From Deltaproteobacteria bacterium (GTDB lineage: Bacteria > Desulfobacterota > DSM-4660 > Desulfatiglandales > HGW-15): a stretch of 12,225 nt of DNA. The notes under the pieces were generated by a model that was not told the origin of the DNA, searched no databases, and was given only the letters and a program-made list of their open reading frames with translations. Position numbers and translations under genes: made by a program. Each line of letters opens with the position of its first letter. The first letter of the stretch is position 1. Location of the stretch: the NCBI GenBank assembly GCA_016929815.1, contig JAFGIC010000478.1, positions 1 to 12,225 of the forward strand. The letters are read 5' to 3'. This document shows, piece by piece, positions 1-6,465 of this stretch.

Positions 1-1247
1 CCTTTGAGGATAAAAAGGCATTAAAACAGTATCTCCAGAGGATCGAGGATGCCAAAAAGAGGGATCACGTAAAGCTGGGAAGGCAGCTCGATCTTTTCAA
101 CACCTATGAGGAGATCGGCTCAGGGATGATCGTCTGGCATCCCAAGGGCGGCATACTGCGGCATATTATTGAAGACTTCGAGGTTAAGGAACACCTTAAA
201 CGAGGTTATGATTTAGTAAAGGGACCCCAGATCCTTAAAACTGCCCTTTGGGAGAAGTCAGGCCATTTTGACCATTACCGTGAAAATATGTATTTCACTG
301 AAATAGACGAACAGTCCTACGGTATAAAGCCAATGAACTGCCTTGCCCATATGCTCATATACCGTTCGGAAATAAGGAGCTACAGGGAACTCCCCAAAAG
401 ATATTTTGAACTCGGGCTTGTGCACAGGCATGAACGTTCCGGGGTGCTTCACGGTCTGACCAGGGTAAGGGCCTTTACACAGGACGACGCTCACATACTC
501 TGCGCACCCGAACAGCTCAATGATGAGATTAAAGGAGTGCTCGATTTTATCAGGGATGTTATGGCAATCTTCGGGTTCGAATATGAGCTGGAGATAAGCA
601 CCAGGCCCGAAAAATCAATAGGATCCGACGAGGACTGGGAAAGGGCTACAGGCGCCCTTATAAAGGCCGTGGAAGACATCGGCCTTCCTTACGCAATAAA
701 CGAGGGCGACGGCGCCTTTTACGGGCCAAAGATCGATGTTAAGCTTAAGGACGCCCTTGAGAGAAAATGGCAGTGTGCTACAGTGCAGTGTGATTTTACT
801 TTGCCCGAGAGGTTCGATCTGAACTATATTGACAAGGAAGGTGCAAGGCGCCGTCCTGTCATGATTCACAGGGTTATACTGGGTTCAATTGAAAGATTTA
901 TCGGCATTATGATAGAGCATTACGCAGGCGCTTTTCCTGTCTGGCTTTCTCCTGTCCAGGCAAAGATCCTGACAGTAACCGACAGAAATATCGCCTATGG
1001 AGAAAAGGTCCTGAAAACACTGATTGAGGCCGGTATAAGGGCTGAAGGAGATTTCAGGAATGAAAAACTGGGTCTCAAGGTAAGAGATGCCCAGATGCAG
1101 AAGATCCCCTACTCGCTTATTATAGGCGACAGGGAATCACAGGATGAAGGGGTTACCCCCAGGATCAGGGGCGGAGGCAGCCTGAACTTTATGAAAGTGG
1201 GGGAATTTATTAATCACATTCTGGAAGAATGTAAACAAAGGAGGTAA
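1..1247 (+). CDS. thrS: Threonyl-tRNA synthetase, 5'-truncated by window edge
   Basis: Charges tRNA-Thr with threonine in the cytoplasm (class II aminoacyl-tRNA synthetase). The frame is open from base 3; the first in-frame ATG (126) is internal, because the codons before it already encode the family sequence ending the editing/linker part (AKKRDHVKLGRQLDLF). What is visible is the catalytic core and the anticodon-binding domain. The three zinc ligands of the family are recognisable: Cys in KPMNCLAHM (codon at 339), His in DDAHILC and His in VMIHRVILGS. The C-terminal anticodon domain is complete (from about PVWLSPVQAKI, with LKVRDAQMQKIPYSLIIGD) and ends at TAA 1245-1247. The TGS and editing domains lie outside the window. 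It heads the thrS-infC-rpmI-rplT cluster, with infC beginning only 4 bases after its stop if the AUA start is right. Identification is secure. Confidence 0.97.
   Translation, partial: FEDKKALKQYLQRIEDAKKRDHVKLGRQLDLFNTYEEIGSGMIVWHPKGGILRHIIEDFEVKEHLKRGYDLVKGPQILKTALWEKSGHFDHYRENMYFTEIDEQSYGIKPMNCLAHMLIYRSEIRSYRELPKRYFELGLVHRHERSGVLHGLTRVRAFTQDDAHILCAPEQLNDEIKGVLDFIRDVMAIFGFEYELEISTRPEKSIGSDEDWERATGALIKAVEDIGLPYAINEGDGAFYGPKIDVKLKDALERKWQCATVQCDFTLPERFDLNYIDKEGARRRPVMIHRVILGSIERFIGIMIEHYAGAFPVWLSPVQAKILTVTDRNIAYGEKVLKTLIEAGIRAEGDFRNEKLGLKVRDAQMQKIPYSLIIGDRESQDEGVTPRIRGGGSLNFMKVGEFINHILEECKQRR
1237..1244 (+). promoter_or_regulatory. Strong Shine-Dalgarno deciding the infC start
   Basis: The sequence AAAGGAGG ends 7 bases before the codon ATA at 1252, the ideal distance, and overlaps the last codons of thrS. 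The ATG at 1247 is only 2 bases away and opens a two-codon frame (ATG CTA TAA) that cannot encode IF3. The GTG at 1279 in the IF3 frame has no purine-rich site at proper distance. The site therefore supports initiation at ATA 1252. Confidence 0.75.
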
Positions 1248-1251
1248 TGCT

Positions 1252-1767
1252 ATAACGACTAAGTCTGATGAAACCAGGGTGAATGAGATGATCAGCGCTA
1301 AAAGCGTCAGGGTGATCTCAGATGATGGCAGCCAATTGGGCGTCCTGCCTGTCCAGCAGGCAATAGAATTGGCAAATGGAAAGGGTCTTGATCTTGTAGA
1401 GGTTGCCCCGAATGCAGATCCGCCTGTGTGCAGGGTCATGGACTACGGGAAATACAAGTATAAAACAAGCAAAAAGGTCCATGAGACCAAGAAAAAGGGA
1501 AAGGCGGCCCAGCTCAAGGAAATAAAGGTCCGTCCCAACACGGATGAACATGACCTTGAGACTAAGATAAGGAATATAAGGAAATTCCTGGTCAAAAAGG
1601 ACAGGGTTAAAATCACCTTGATGTTCAAAGGCAGAGAGCTTACATATAAGGAATCTGCCATTGCACTGCTCAACAGGATGGCTGAAGAGGTTAAGGAAGA
1701 TGGTGCAATTGAACAGGCGCCGAAACTGGAAGGCCGTAATATGACCATACTGATTGTGCCAAAATAG
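1252..1767 (+). CDS. infC: Translation initiation factor IF-3, with a probable AUA start
   Basis: IF3 binds the 30S subunit, keeps it apart from 50S and proofreads the start codon and initiator tRNA. The whole two-domain protein is visible: N domain with RVNEMISAKSVRVI, LGVLPVQQAIELA, DLVEVAPNADPPVCRVMDYG, the basic lysine-rich linker helix, and C domain with EIKVRPNTDEHDLETKIRN, VKITLMFKGRE and NMTILIVPK. The frame contains no ATG before residue 13. The start is placed at ATA 1252 because of the Shine-Dalgarno 7 bases upstream and because it gives the usual N-terminus (TTKSDETRVNE), a protein of 171 aa. infC is known to use rare start codons (AUU in E. coli) so that IF3 represses its own translation; the same control is inferred here. 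GTG 1279 is the fallback start but would cut into the conserved RVNE motif and lacks a ribosome binding site. Confidence 0.95.
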   Translation: MTTKSDETRVNEMISAKSVRVISDDGSQLGVLPVQQAIELANGKGLDLVEVAPNADPPVCRVMDYGKYKYKTSKKVHETKKKGKAAQLKEIKVRPNTDEHDLETKIRNIRKFLVKKDRVKITLMFKGRELTYKESAIALLNRMAEEVKEDGAIEQAPKLEGRNMTILIVPK

Positions 1768-1822
1768 ACTTTTTCTTTATAGATAACCGAATTTATCGGA
1801 ATAAACAAATGGAGGTTTTAGT

Positions 1823-2020
1823 ATGCCGAAGATGAAATCCAACAGTGGCGCCTTAAAAAGGTTCAAGGTGACAGGTACGGGAAAGGTTGTAAGGGCGAAG
1901 GCAAATAAAAGCCATATCCTTACTTCAAAGACCACAAAAAGGAAAAGAGGCCTGCGCAAGGCGGATCTGGTTGATTCAGCCAACATGAGCAATATGAAAA
2001 GGCTTCTGCCCTACATGTAA
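1823..2020 (+). CDS. rpmI: 50S ribosomal protein L35
   Basis: A 65-aa, very basic ribosomal protein of the large subunit, of usual family length. It begins MPKMKSNSGALKRFKVTG, a clear L35 N-terminus, and contains the TSKTTKRKRGLRK basic stretch. GGAGG at 1811-1815 lies 7 bases before the ATG. It is 55 bases after infC and followed by rplT, the classic infC-rpmI-rplT order. In enterobacteria and bacilli L20 represses this group by binding its mRNA; whether it does so here cannot be seen directly. Confidence 0.97.
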   Translation: MPKMKSNSGALKRFKVTGTGKVVRAKANKSHILTSKTTKRKRGLRKADLVDSANMSNMKRLLPYM

Positions 2021-2027
2021 CTTTGAT

Positions 2028-2057
2028 CGACTGGCGTGCTTATTATCATGCCGGTTG
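2028..2057 (+). other. Stable RNA hairpin between rpmI and rplT
   Basis: The arms 2028-2038 and 2047-2057 pair over 11 positions (three of them G-U) around an 8-base loop CTTATTAT. There is no U-run straight after it, so it is not a typical intrinsic terminator. It sits in the 78-base gap between the L35 and L20 genes, upstream of the rplT ribosome binding site, where it could affect mRNA processing or L20 translational control. Only the pairing is observed; the role is inference. Confidence 0.45.
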
Positions 2058-2098
2058 TTCTTGAATATTAATAAACAGAAAGTAAAGAGGTATTACAA

Positions 2099-2443
2099 AT
2101 GCCAAGAGCAAAAAGAGGCTTTAAGGCCAGACAGAGACGCAATAAAATTCTTAAAGAAGCCAAGGGATTCAGAGGCGGACACAGCAAGGTGTTTAGCACC
2201 GCTGCCGCCACCGTAATGAAGGCCCGGATGTATGCCTATCGCGACAGAAGGAACAAAAAAAGGGAATTCAGGAAGCTCTGGATCATACGCATCAACGCCG
2301 CTGCCAAGGAAAACGGTTTGTCATACAGCAGATTTATGGGCGGGCTTATTAAGGCCGGTATAGAACTTGACAGGAAGGTCCTTTCGGATATGGCGATTAA
2401 TGATCCTGCTGCATTTGCAAAAGTAGCCAACATGGTCAAGTAA
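2099..2443 (+). CDS. rplT: 50S ribosomal protein L20
   Basis: A 114-aa early-assembly 23S rRNA-binding protein of normal length. The sequence opens MPRAKRGFKARQRRNKILK and includes AKGFRGGHSKVF, the YRDRRNKKREFRKLWI segment, and NGLSYSRFMGGLIKAGIELD, all diagnostic of L20. AAAGAGG at 2084-2090 is 8 bases before the ATG. It is the last ribosomal gene of the cluster and the usual autoregulator of rpmI-rplT expression in studied bacteria. Confidence 0.98.
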   Translation: MPRAKRGFKARQRRNKILKEAKGFRGGHSKVFSTAAATVMKARMYAYRDRRNKKREFRKLWIIRINAAAKENGLSYSRFMGGLIKAGIELDRKVLSDMAINDPAAFAKVANMVK

Positions 2444-2453
2444 TAAACCTTAC

Positions 2454-2500
2454 AAGCTGAATGGATATTAAAGCTTTGCCGTAAAATCAAAAGTCAGCTT
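2454..2500 (+). other. Inverted repeat downstream of rplT, possible weak terminator
   Basis: AAGCTGA (2454-2460) is complemented by TCAGCTT (2494-2500), which runs into TTTT only two bases long before CC. The loop is 33 bases and contains CCGTAAAA, which recurs just after the repeat (2479-2510 region). The pairing could support weak termination or attenuation between rplT and pheS, but the long loop and short U-run make this uncertain. Confidence 0.25.
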
Positions 2501-2529
2501 TTCCGTAAAAGAAAATACCGATACCCATG

Positions 2530-2555
2530 GCCCCGTTTGTGCAGTCAAACGGGGC
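2530..2555 (+). other. Perfect GC-rich hairpin in the pheS leader
   Basis: GCCCCGTTTG (2530-2539) pairs perfectly with CAAACGGGGC (2546-2555) around the 6-base loop TGCAGT. It lies 43 bases before the pheS ATG. The downstream bases (TTCAATATT) are A/U-rich but lack a continuous U-tract, so it resembles a weak terminator/attenuator or an RNA-stability element. pheST operons elsewhere are controlled by attenuation (pheM leader in E. coli, T-box in Firmicutes); I find no Phe-rich leader peptide and no T-box here. Confidence 0.5.
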
Positions 2556-2576
2556 TTCAATATTAGAAGATCTTTT

Positions 2577-2582
2577 TATAAT
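2577..2582 (+). promoter_or_regulatory. Possible -10 box for pheS
   Basis: TATAAT occurs 16 bases before the pheS ATG, following the leader hairpin. The best -35 in range, TTCAAT at 2556-2561, is poor and only 15 bases away. If used, transcription would start about 10 bases before the pheS start codon, which has no Shine-Dalgarno. A chance match in an A/T-rich stretch is quite possible. Confidence 0.25.
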
Positions 2583-2598
2583 ACTTCATTCTCAGAAC

Positions 2599-3606
2599 AT
2601 GAAAGAACAATTAATTAAAATACAGAAACAGGCAGAAAGGGAGATAGATTCGATAAGCTCTCTTGAGGGTCTTGAAACATTCAGGATACAGTATCTCGGT
2701 AAAAAAGGTCATGTTACCTCCGCGTTGAAGAAGCTGGGTGAATTGCCCCCTGAGGAAAGACCTGAGATAGGGGAGATGGCAAACAGCGTCAAGGCAGAGA
2801 TTTCACTCATGCTGGAACGGGCCAAGAACAGGCTGAAATCCGGTGAGATAAAAAAGGAATACATCGATATCACCCTTCAAGGCAGGGCGCCGGCAAGGGG
2901 ACGCCTTCATCCCATCGATATTGTTAATCGAGAGATATGCGACATCTTCGTGAAGATGGGATACAGGATTGTTCAGGGTCCTAACGTTGAGCTGGATTAT
3001 TATAATTTTGAGGCCTTGAATTTTCCAAAGGACCACCCGGCCAGGGACATGCAGGATACATTCTATGTCTCCGAGGGAGTGGTGCTGAGGACCCATACGT
3101 CCCCCATGCAGGTCAGGGTCATGGAGAAACAGCAGCCCCCTGTAGGCATAATAGCACCCGGCAAGGTGTACAGGAGTGATTCGGATGTATCCCACACCCC
3201 CATGTTTCACCAGGTGGAGGGTCTTCTGGTTGATAAAGGCATAACCTTCGGAGACCTGAAGGGGACACTCACCGGCTTTGTTCATCAGATGTTCGGAAAA
3301 GATGTTGCACTGAGATTCAGGCCAAGCTTTTTCCCATTTACAGAACCAAGCGCTGAGGTGGACATACAGTGCGTTATATGCCATGGAAAAGGTTGCAGGA
3401 CATGCGGCAACAGCGGGTGGATTGAGATACTCGGTGCAGGCATGGTTGACCCGGCTGTTTACGGATTCGTCAATTATGATCCCGAGATCTATTCGGGATT
3501 TGCCTTCGGCATGGGCATTGAAAGGGTCGCCATGCTTAAATACGGCATAGATGATATACAGCTCTTTTTCAGGAACGATATGCGTTTCCTGCGGCAGTTT
3601 TATTAA
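2599..3606 (+). CDS. pheS: Phenylalanyl-tRNA synthetase alpha subunit
   Basis: Catalytic subunit of the alpha2-beta2 enzyme charging tRNA-Phe. The product is 335 aa, normal for bacteria, if started at ATG 2599 (MKEQLIKIQKQAEREI). The frame stays open to ATG 2527, but that extension would translate the leader hairpin and has no family similarity that I recognise. An N-terminal coiled-coil arm (about 1-85) that binds tRNA is followed by the class II core: motif 1 around GYRIVQGPNVE, motif 2 as VYRSDSDVSHTPMFHQVEG, and motif 3 as SGFAFGMGIERVAMLKYG. A CxxCx4CxxC cluster (CVICHGKGCRTC) precedes GWIEILGAGMVDP. The start has no clear Shine-Dalgarno. pheT follows after 11 bases. Confidence 0.96.
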   Translation: MKEQLIKIQKQAEREIDSISSLEGLETFRIQYLGKKGHVTSALKKLGELPPEERPEIGEMANSVKAEISLMLERAKNRLKSGEIKKEYIDITLQGRAPARGRLHPIDIVNREICDIFVKMGYRIVQGPNVELDYYNFEALNFPKDHPARDMQDTFYVSEGVVLRTHTSPMQVRVMEKQQPPVGIIAPGKVYRSDSDVSHTPMFHQVEGLLVDKGITFGDLKGTLTGFVHQMFGKDVALRFRPSFFPFTEPSAEVDIQCVICHGKGCRTCGNSGWIEILGAGMVDPAVYGFVNYDPEIYSGFAFGMGIERVAMLKYGIDDIQLFFRNDMRFLRQFY

Positions 3607-3617
3607 TGGTATAAAAA

Positions 3618-6035
3618 ATGAGAGTAAGTCTGAACTGGTTAAAAGAATACATTGATATTGATTATTCGCCTGAAGTGCTGGCGCATATGCTTACCATGTC
3701 CGGCCTTGAGGTTGAAGGCATTGAACCTGTAGGACAATCGCTGGATAATATAATAGTTGCCAGGATCGTTTCTGTTGCGAAACATCCCAATGCCGACAGG
3801 CTCACAAACTGCCTTGTGGATACAGGGAAAGAACAGGTTCCGGTCGTTTGCGGAGCCCCCAACGTGATGGAAGGGGCAAAGGTTGCCATGGCATTGCCGG
3901 GCATCACACTGCCCGGCGGCATTGTGGTAAAGAAGGGAAAGATCAGGGGAGAGCCCTCCATGGGCATTCTCCTTGCGGAGGATGAGATAGGGCTTACCGA
4001 TGATCATTCGGGAATAATGATTCTTCCCGATGATTCGGAGACAGGTGCAAGCCTTACATCAATATTCCCGGTAAAGGATTATATCCTGGATATATCCCTG
4101 ACTCCCAATCGGCCCGATTGCGCATCAGTAATAGGGTTGGCAAGGGAAATAGCAGCATTAAACGGCAACGCTATACGCATGCCTGACATTCAATATCAAG
4201 AGGCCGGCGCACCCATAGATGAACTGGCTGGTGTCACAATTGAGGACACGAGCGGTTGCCCAAGATATGCGGCCGGCATGATACAGGGCGTTGAAATAAG
4301 GACGTCTCCATTCTGGATGAGATACAGGCTCCACTCATCAGGCATAAGGGCAATAAGCAACGTTGTTGATATCTCCAATTACGTGCTCATGGAGATGGGA
4401 CAACCTCTTCACACCTTTGATTACCGTATGCTGTCCGGACACAGGATAGTCGTGGCAAGGGCAAAGGACGGGGACAGATTTGCCACTCTGGACGGTCAGG
4501 AACGAATCCTTAACAGCAGGCATCTCATGATAAGGGATGTTGAAAAGCCGGTGGCGCTTGCAGGCATCATGGGCGGCATAAACTCCGAGATCAAGGCGGA
4601 TACAAGGGATGTCCTTGTTGAAAGCGCCTTTTTTGACCCCATTACTATCAGAAAAGGGGCGAAGACCCTTGGTCTTGCTACTGAAGCATCGTGGCGTTTT
4701 GAAAGAGGGATAGACATAGAAGGCGTTATAAATGCCCTTGAAAGGTCCCTGTCATTGCTTGCCGAACTGACAGGCGGAAAGGTGTGCAGAGGGATAATAG
4801 ATATCTATCCGTCCCCCCATAAAACGCCGTTAATAGAACTGAGGGTCAAAAAGACGAATGAATATCTCGGTACATCATTGACAAGGGAGCAGATATCACC
4901 ATATCTCAGATCCCTTCAGATGGAGGTACAGGATATTGACTATGAGCTTCTCCGGGTAAAACCGCCTTCATTCAGGGTTGATATTGAACGTGAGATTGAT
5001 CTGATTGAAGAGGTGGCAAGGATGCACGGGTATGACAAAATACCTGTTACATTTCCGATGATGAGTTCGGATGCCGGGGCCGATGACCCCACAATAAAGC
5101 TGCACGATCAGTCCTGCGCCGTCATGACAGGCATGGGCTTCAGCGAGATCATTACATACAGCTTTGTTTCGCCCGATTCTGCAGACAAGCTGGGGGCGGG
5201 GGAAGACAGCCTGTTAAGGTCATTTGTGCAACTTCAGAATCCGCTCACAGTTGACCAGTCCGTTATGAGGACATCAATCCTTCCGGGACTTCTTGACACG
5301 ATCAAGGAAAATATCGATAATGGTGAGCAGGGTCTCAGGTTATTTGAATGGGGAAATATATTCGTCAGGCGTGATAACGCACCCCTGCCTGTCGAAAAGA
5401 TTGTGCTTGCGGGCATAATGACAGGACAATATGAGCAGAAGGCCTGGTATAATACAGTCAGGGAAACGGACTTCTTTGACATCAAAGGCGCCGCGGAAGT
5501 GCTTCTGAAGTCCCTTGGCTATAAAGAGACTGTCTTTAAAAGGGACGGAATTACAACAGGGTATGATCAGGATGCATCATGCGGAATATATATATCAGAC
5601 AGATGTATCGGCCATTTAGGCAGGGTAGCCTCTGCAGTAATGGAGAGGTTTGATATAAAGGCAAAGGCCGCCTTTATCTTTGAGGTTGATATTGACGCCC
5701 TGGCTGAAAAGGAACTTGAGCCGATAATGAAATACGCGCCCTTCAGCAGATTCCCGGCTGTAAAAAGAGACCTGACCGTTATAGTTGCCGAGGAGACGGA
5801 GAGCAGTCTTATCAGGGATGTCATCAGCAGGGAAGGGGGCAATCTGATCGAATCCGTTGCCGTATTTGATGTGTTTAAAGGGGAAAAGATAGGTGCAAAC
5901 AGAAAGACCGTCAGCCTCAGGATCATGTACAGATCCATGGAGGGGACGCTTGACGGCAACAGGATAAACAAGCTGCATGAGAGAATAACCAAAAGTATAA
6001 TGAACGAGACAGGCGGAACTTTAAGCGAGGGTTAA
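3618..6035 (+). CDS. pheT: Phenylalanyl-tRNA synthetase beta subunit
   Basis: Structural and editing partner of PheS. The 805-aa product has the usual length and domain order: N-terminal MRVSLNWLKEYIDI, an OB-fold tRNA-binding domain (about 40-150, with KHPNADRLTNCLVDTG and VVCGAPNV), the B3/B4 editing region (about 210-385, with YRLHSSGIRAISNVVDISNY and HTFDYRML), the B5 domain (about 405-475, with VDIEREIDLIEEVARMHGYD), a catalytic-like core, and a C-terminal anticodon-binding ferredoxin-like domain (about 710-802, with FSRFPAVKRDLTVIV). There is no Shine-Dalgarno in the A/T-rich 11-base gap after pheS, so translational coupling to pheS is likely. Identification is secure. Confidence 0.97.
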   Translation: MRVSLNWLKEYIDIDYSPEVLAHMLTMSGLEVEGIEPVGQSLDNIIVARIVSVAKHPNADRLTNCLVDTGKEQVPVVCGAPNVMEGAKVAMALPGITLPGGIVVKKGKIRGEPSMGILLAEDEIGLTDDHSGIMILPDDSETGASLTSIFPVKDYILDISLTPNRPDCASVIGLAREIAALNGNAIRMPDIQYQEAGAPIDELAGVTIEDTSGCPRYAAGMIQGVEIRTSPFWMRYRLHSSGIRAISNVVDISNYVLMEMGQPLHTFDYRMLSGHRIVVARAKDGDRFATLDGQERILNSRHLMIRDVEKPVALAGIMGGINSEIKADTRDVLVESAFFDPITIRKGAKTLGLATEASWRFERGIDIEGVINALERSLSLLAELTGGKVCRGIIDIYPSPHKTPLIELRVKKTNEYLGTSLTREQISPYLRSLQMEVQDIDYELLRVKPPSFRVDIEREIDLIEEVARMHGYDKIPVTFPMMSSDAGADDPTIKLHDQSCAVMTGMGFSEIITYSFVSPDSADKLGAGEDSLLRSFVQLQNPLTVDQSVMRTSILPGLLDTIKENIDNGEQGLRLFEWGNIFVRRDNAPLPVEKIVLAGIMTGQYEQKAWYNTVRETDFFDIKGAAEVLLKSLGYKETVFKRDGITTGYDQDASCGIYISDRCIGHLGRVASAVMERFDIKAKAAFIFEVDIDALAEKELEPIMKYAPFSRFPAVKRDLTVIVAEETESSLIRDVISREGGNLIESVAVFDVFKGEKIGANRKTVSLRIMYRSMEGTLDGNRINKLHERITKSIMNETGGTLSEG

Positions 6036-6042
6036 GGAGATC

Positions 6043-6375
6043 ATGAAGATCCCTGATAACAAGCGATATTTCCGTATCGGCGAGGTCAGCCGCATCGTCG
6101 GGGTTGAACCCTATGTCCTGAGATACTGGGAAAGTGAATTCACCCAGATAAGGCCTTCAAGGGCAGATTCAAAACAAAGGACCTATCAAAAAAAAGACCT
6201 GGAGATAATTCTTGAAATCAAGCGTCTTCTATATGAGGAAAAGATGACCATTGAAGGCGCCAGGAAGAGGCTGGCATCTATGATGAGACGCTCGGGAGAT
6301 GCACATGCCGATCCGAGAGATCTTATCAGGAATATTAAAAAAGAGCTTCGGGAGATTGTTGAGCAACTGGAGTGA
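6043..6375 (+). CDS. Short MerR-family transcriptional regulator
   Basis: A 110-aa protein with an N-terminal MerR winged helix-turn-helix (about residues 9-80): FRIGEVSRIVGVEPYVLRYW, then RTYQKKDLEIILEIKRLLYE and MTIEGARKRL. The remaining 30 residues (about 80-110) form a charged helix ending in ELREIVEQLE, likely a short dimerisation coil, with no effector-binding domain or metal-binding cysteines. AGGAGA lies just before the ATG, 7 bases after pheT, so it is cotranscribed with pheST. A MerR-type gene of this kind commonly follows pheT (often after ihfA) in deltaproteobacteria; its target genes are unknown. No ihfA is present in this gap. Family call is firm, function is not known. Confidence 0.9.
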   Translation: MKIPDNKRYFRIGEVSRIVGVEPYVLRYWESEFTQIRPSRADSKQRTYQKKDLEIILEIKRLLYEEKMTIEGARKRLASMMRRSGDAHADPRDLIRNIKKELREIVEQLE

Positions 6376-6432
6376 ATCAAACATTCCATGCTTGTTTCCT
6401 TTATTCCGATATCCTAATTTTATTATCACACC

Positions 6433-6459
6433 GGCAGACATACTTGTCTGCCTTTTTTT
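6433..6459 (+). terminator. Intrinsic terminator ending the thrS-merR cluster
   Basis: GGCAGACA (6433-6440) pairs perfectly with TGTCTGCC (6445-6452) around a 4-base loop TACT, followed at once by seven Ts. This is a textbook rho-independent terminator, 57 bases after the MerR gene. It ends only six bases before the ATG of the ABC ATPase. Confidence 0.9.
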
Positions 6460-6465
6460 ACTGAT

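Noticed and set aside
1279..1767. infC starting at GTG 1279
   Set aside because: No ribosome binding site at suitable distance, and it would begin inside the conserved RVNE segment; ATA 1252 fits the Shine-Dalgarno and the family N-terminus.
2527..2598. 24-residue N-terminal extension of PheS from ATG 2527
   Set aside because: It would translate through the perfect leader hairpin, has no ribosome binding site and no resemblance to PheS N-termini; ATG 2599 gives the normal length.
2444..2598. pheM-like leader peptide or T-box before pheS
   Set aside because: No short frame rich in Phe codons with a ribosome binding site, and no T-box core sequence could be found.
2803..3384. 193-aa open frame antisense to pheS
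   Set aside because: Shadow of a strongly conserved gene; composition is not protein-like and no family is recognisable.
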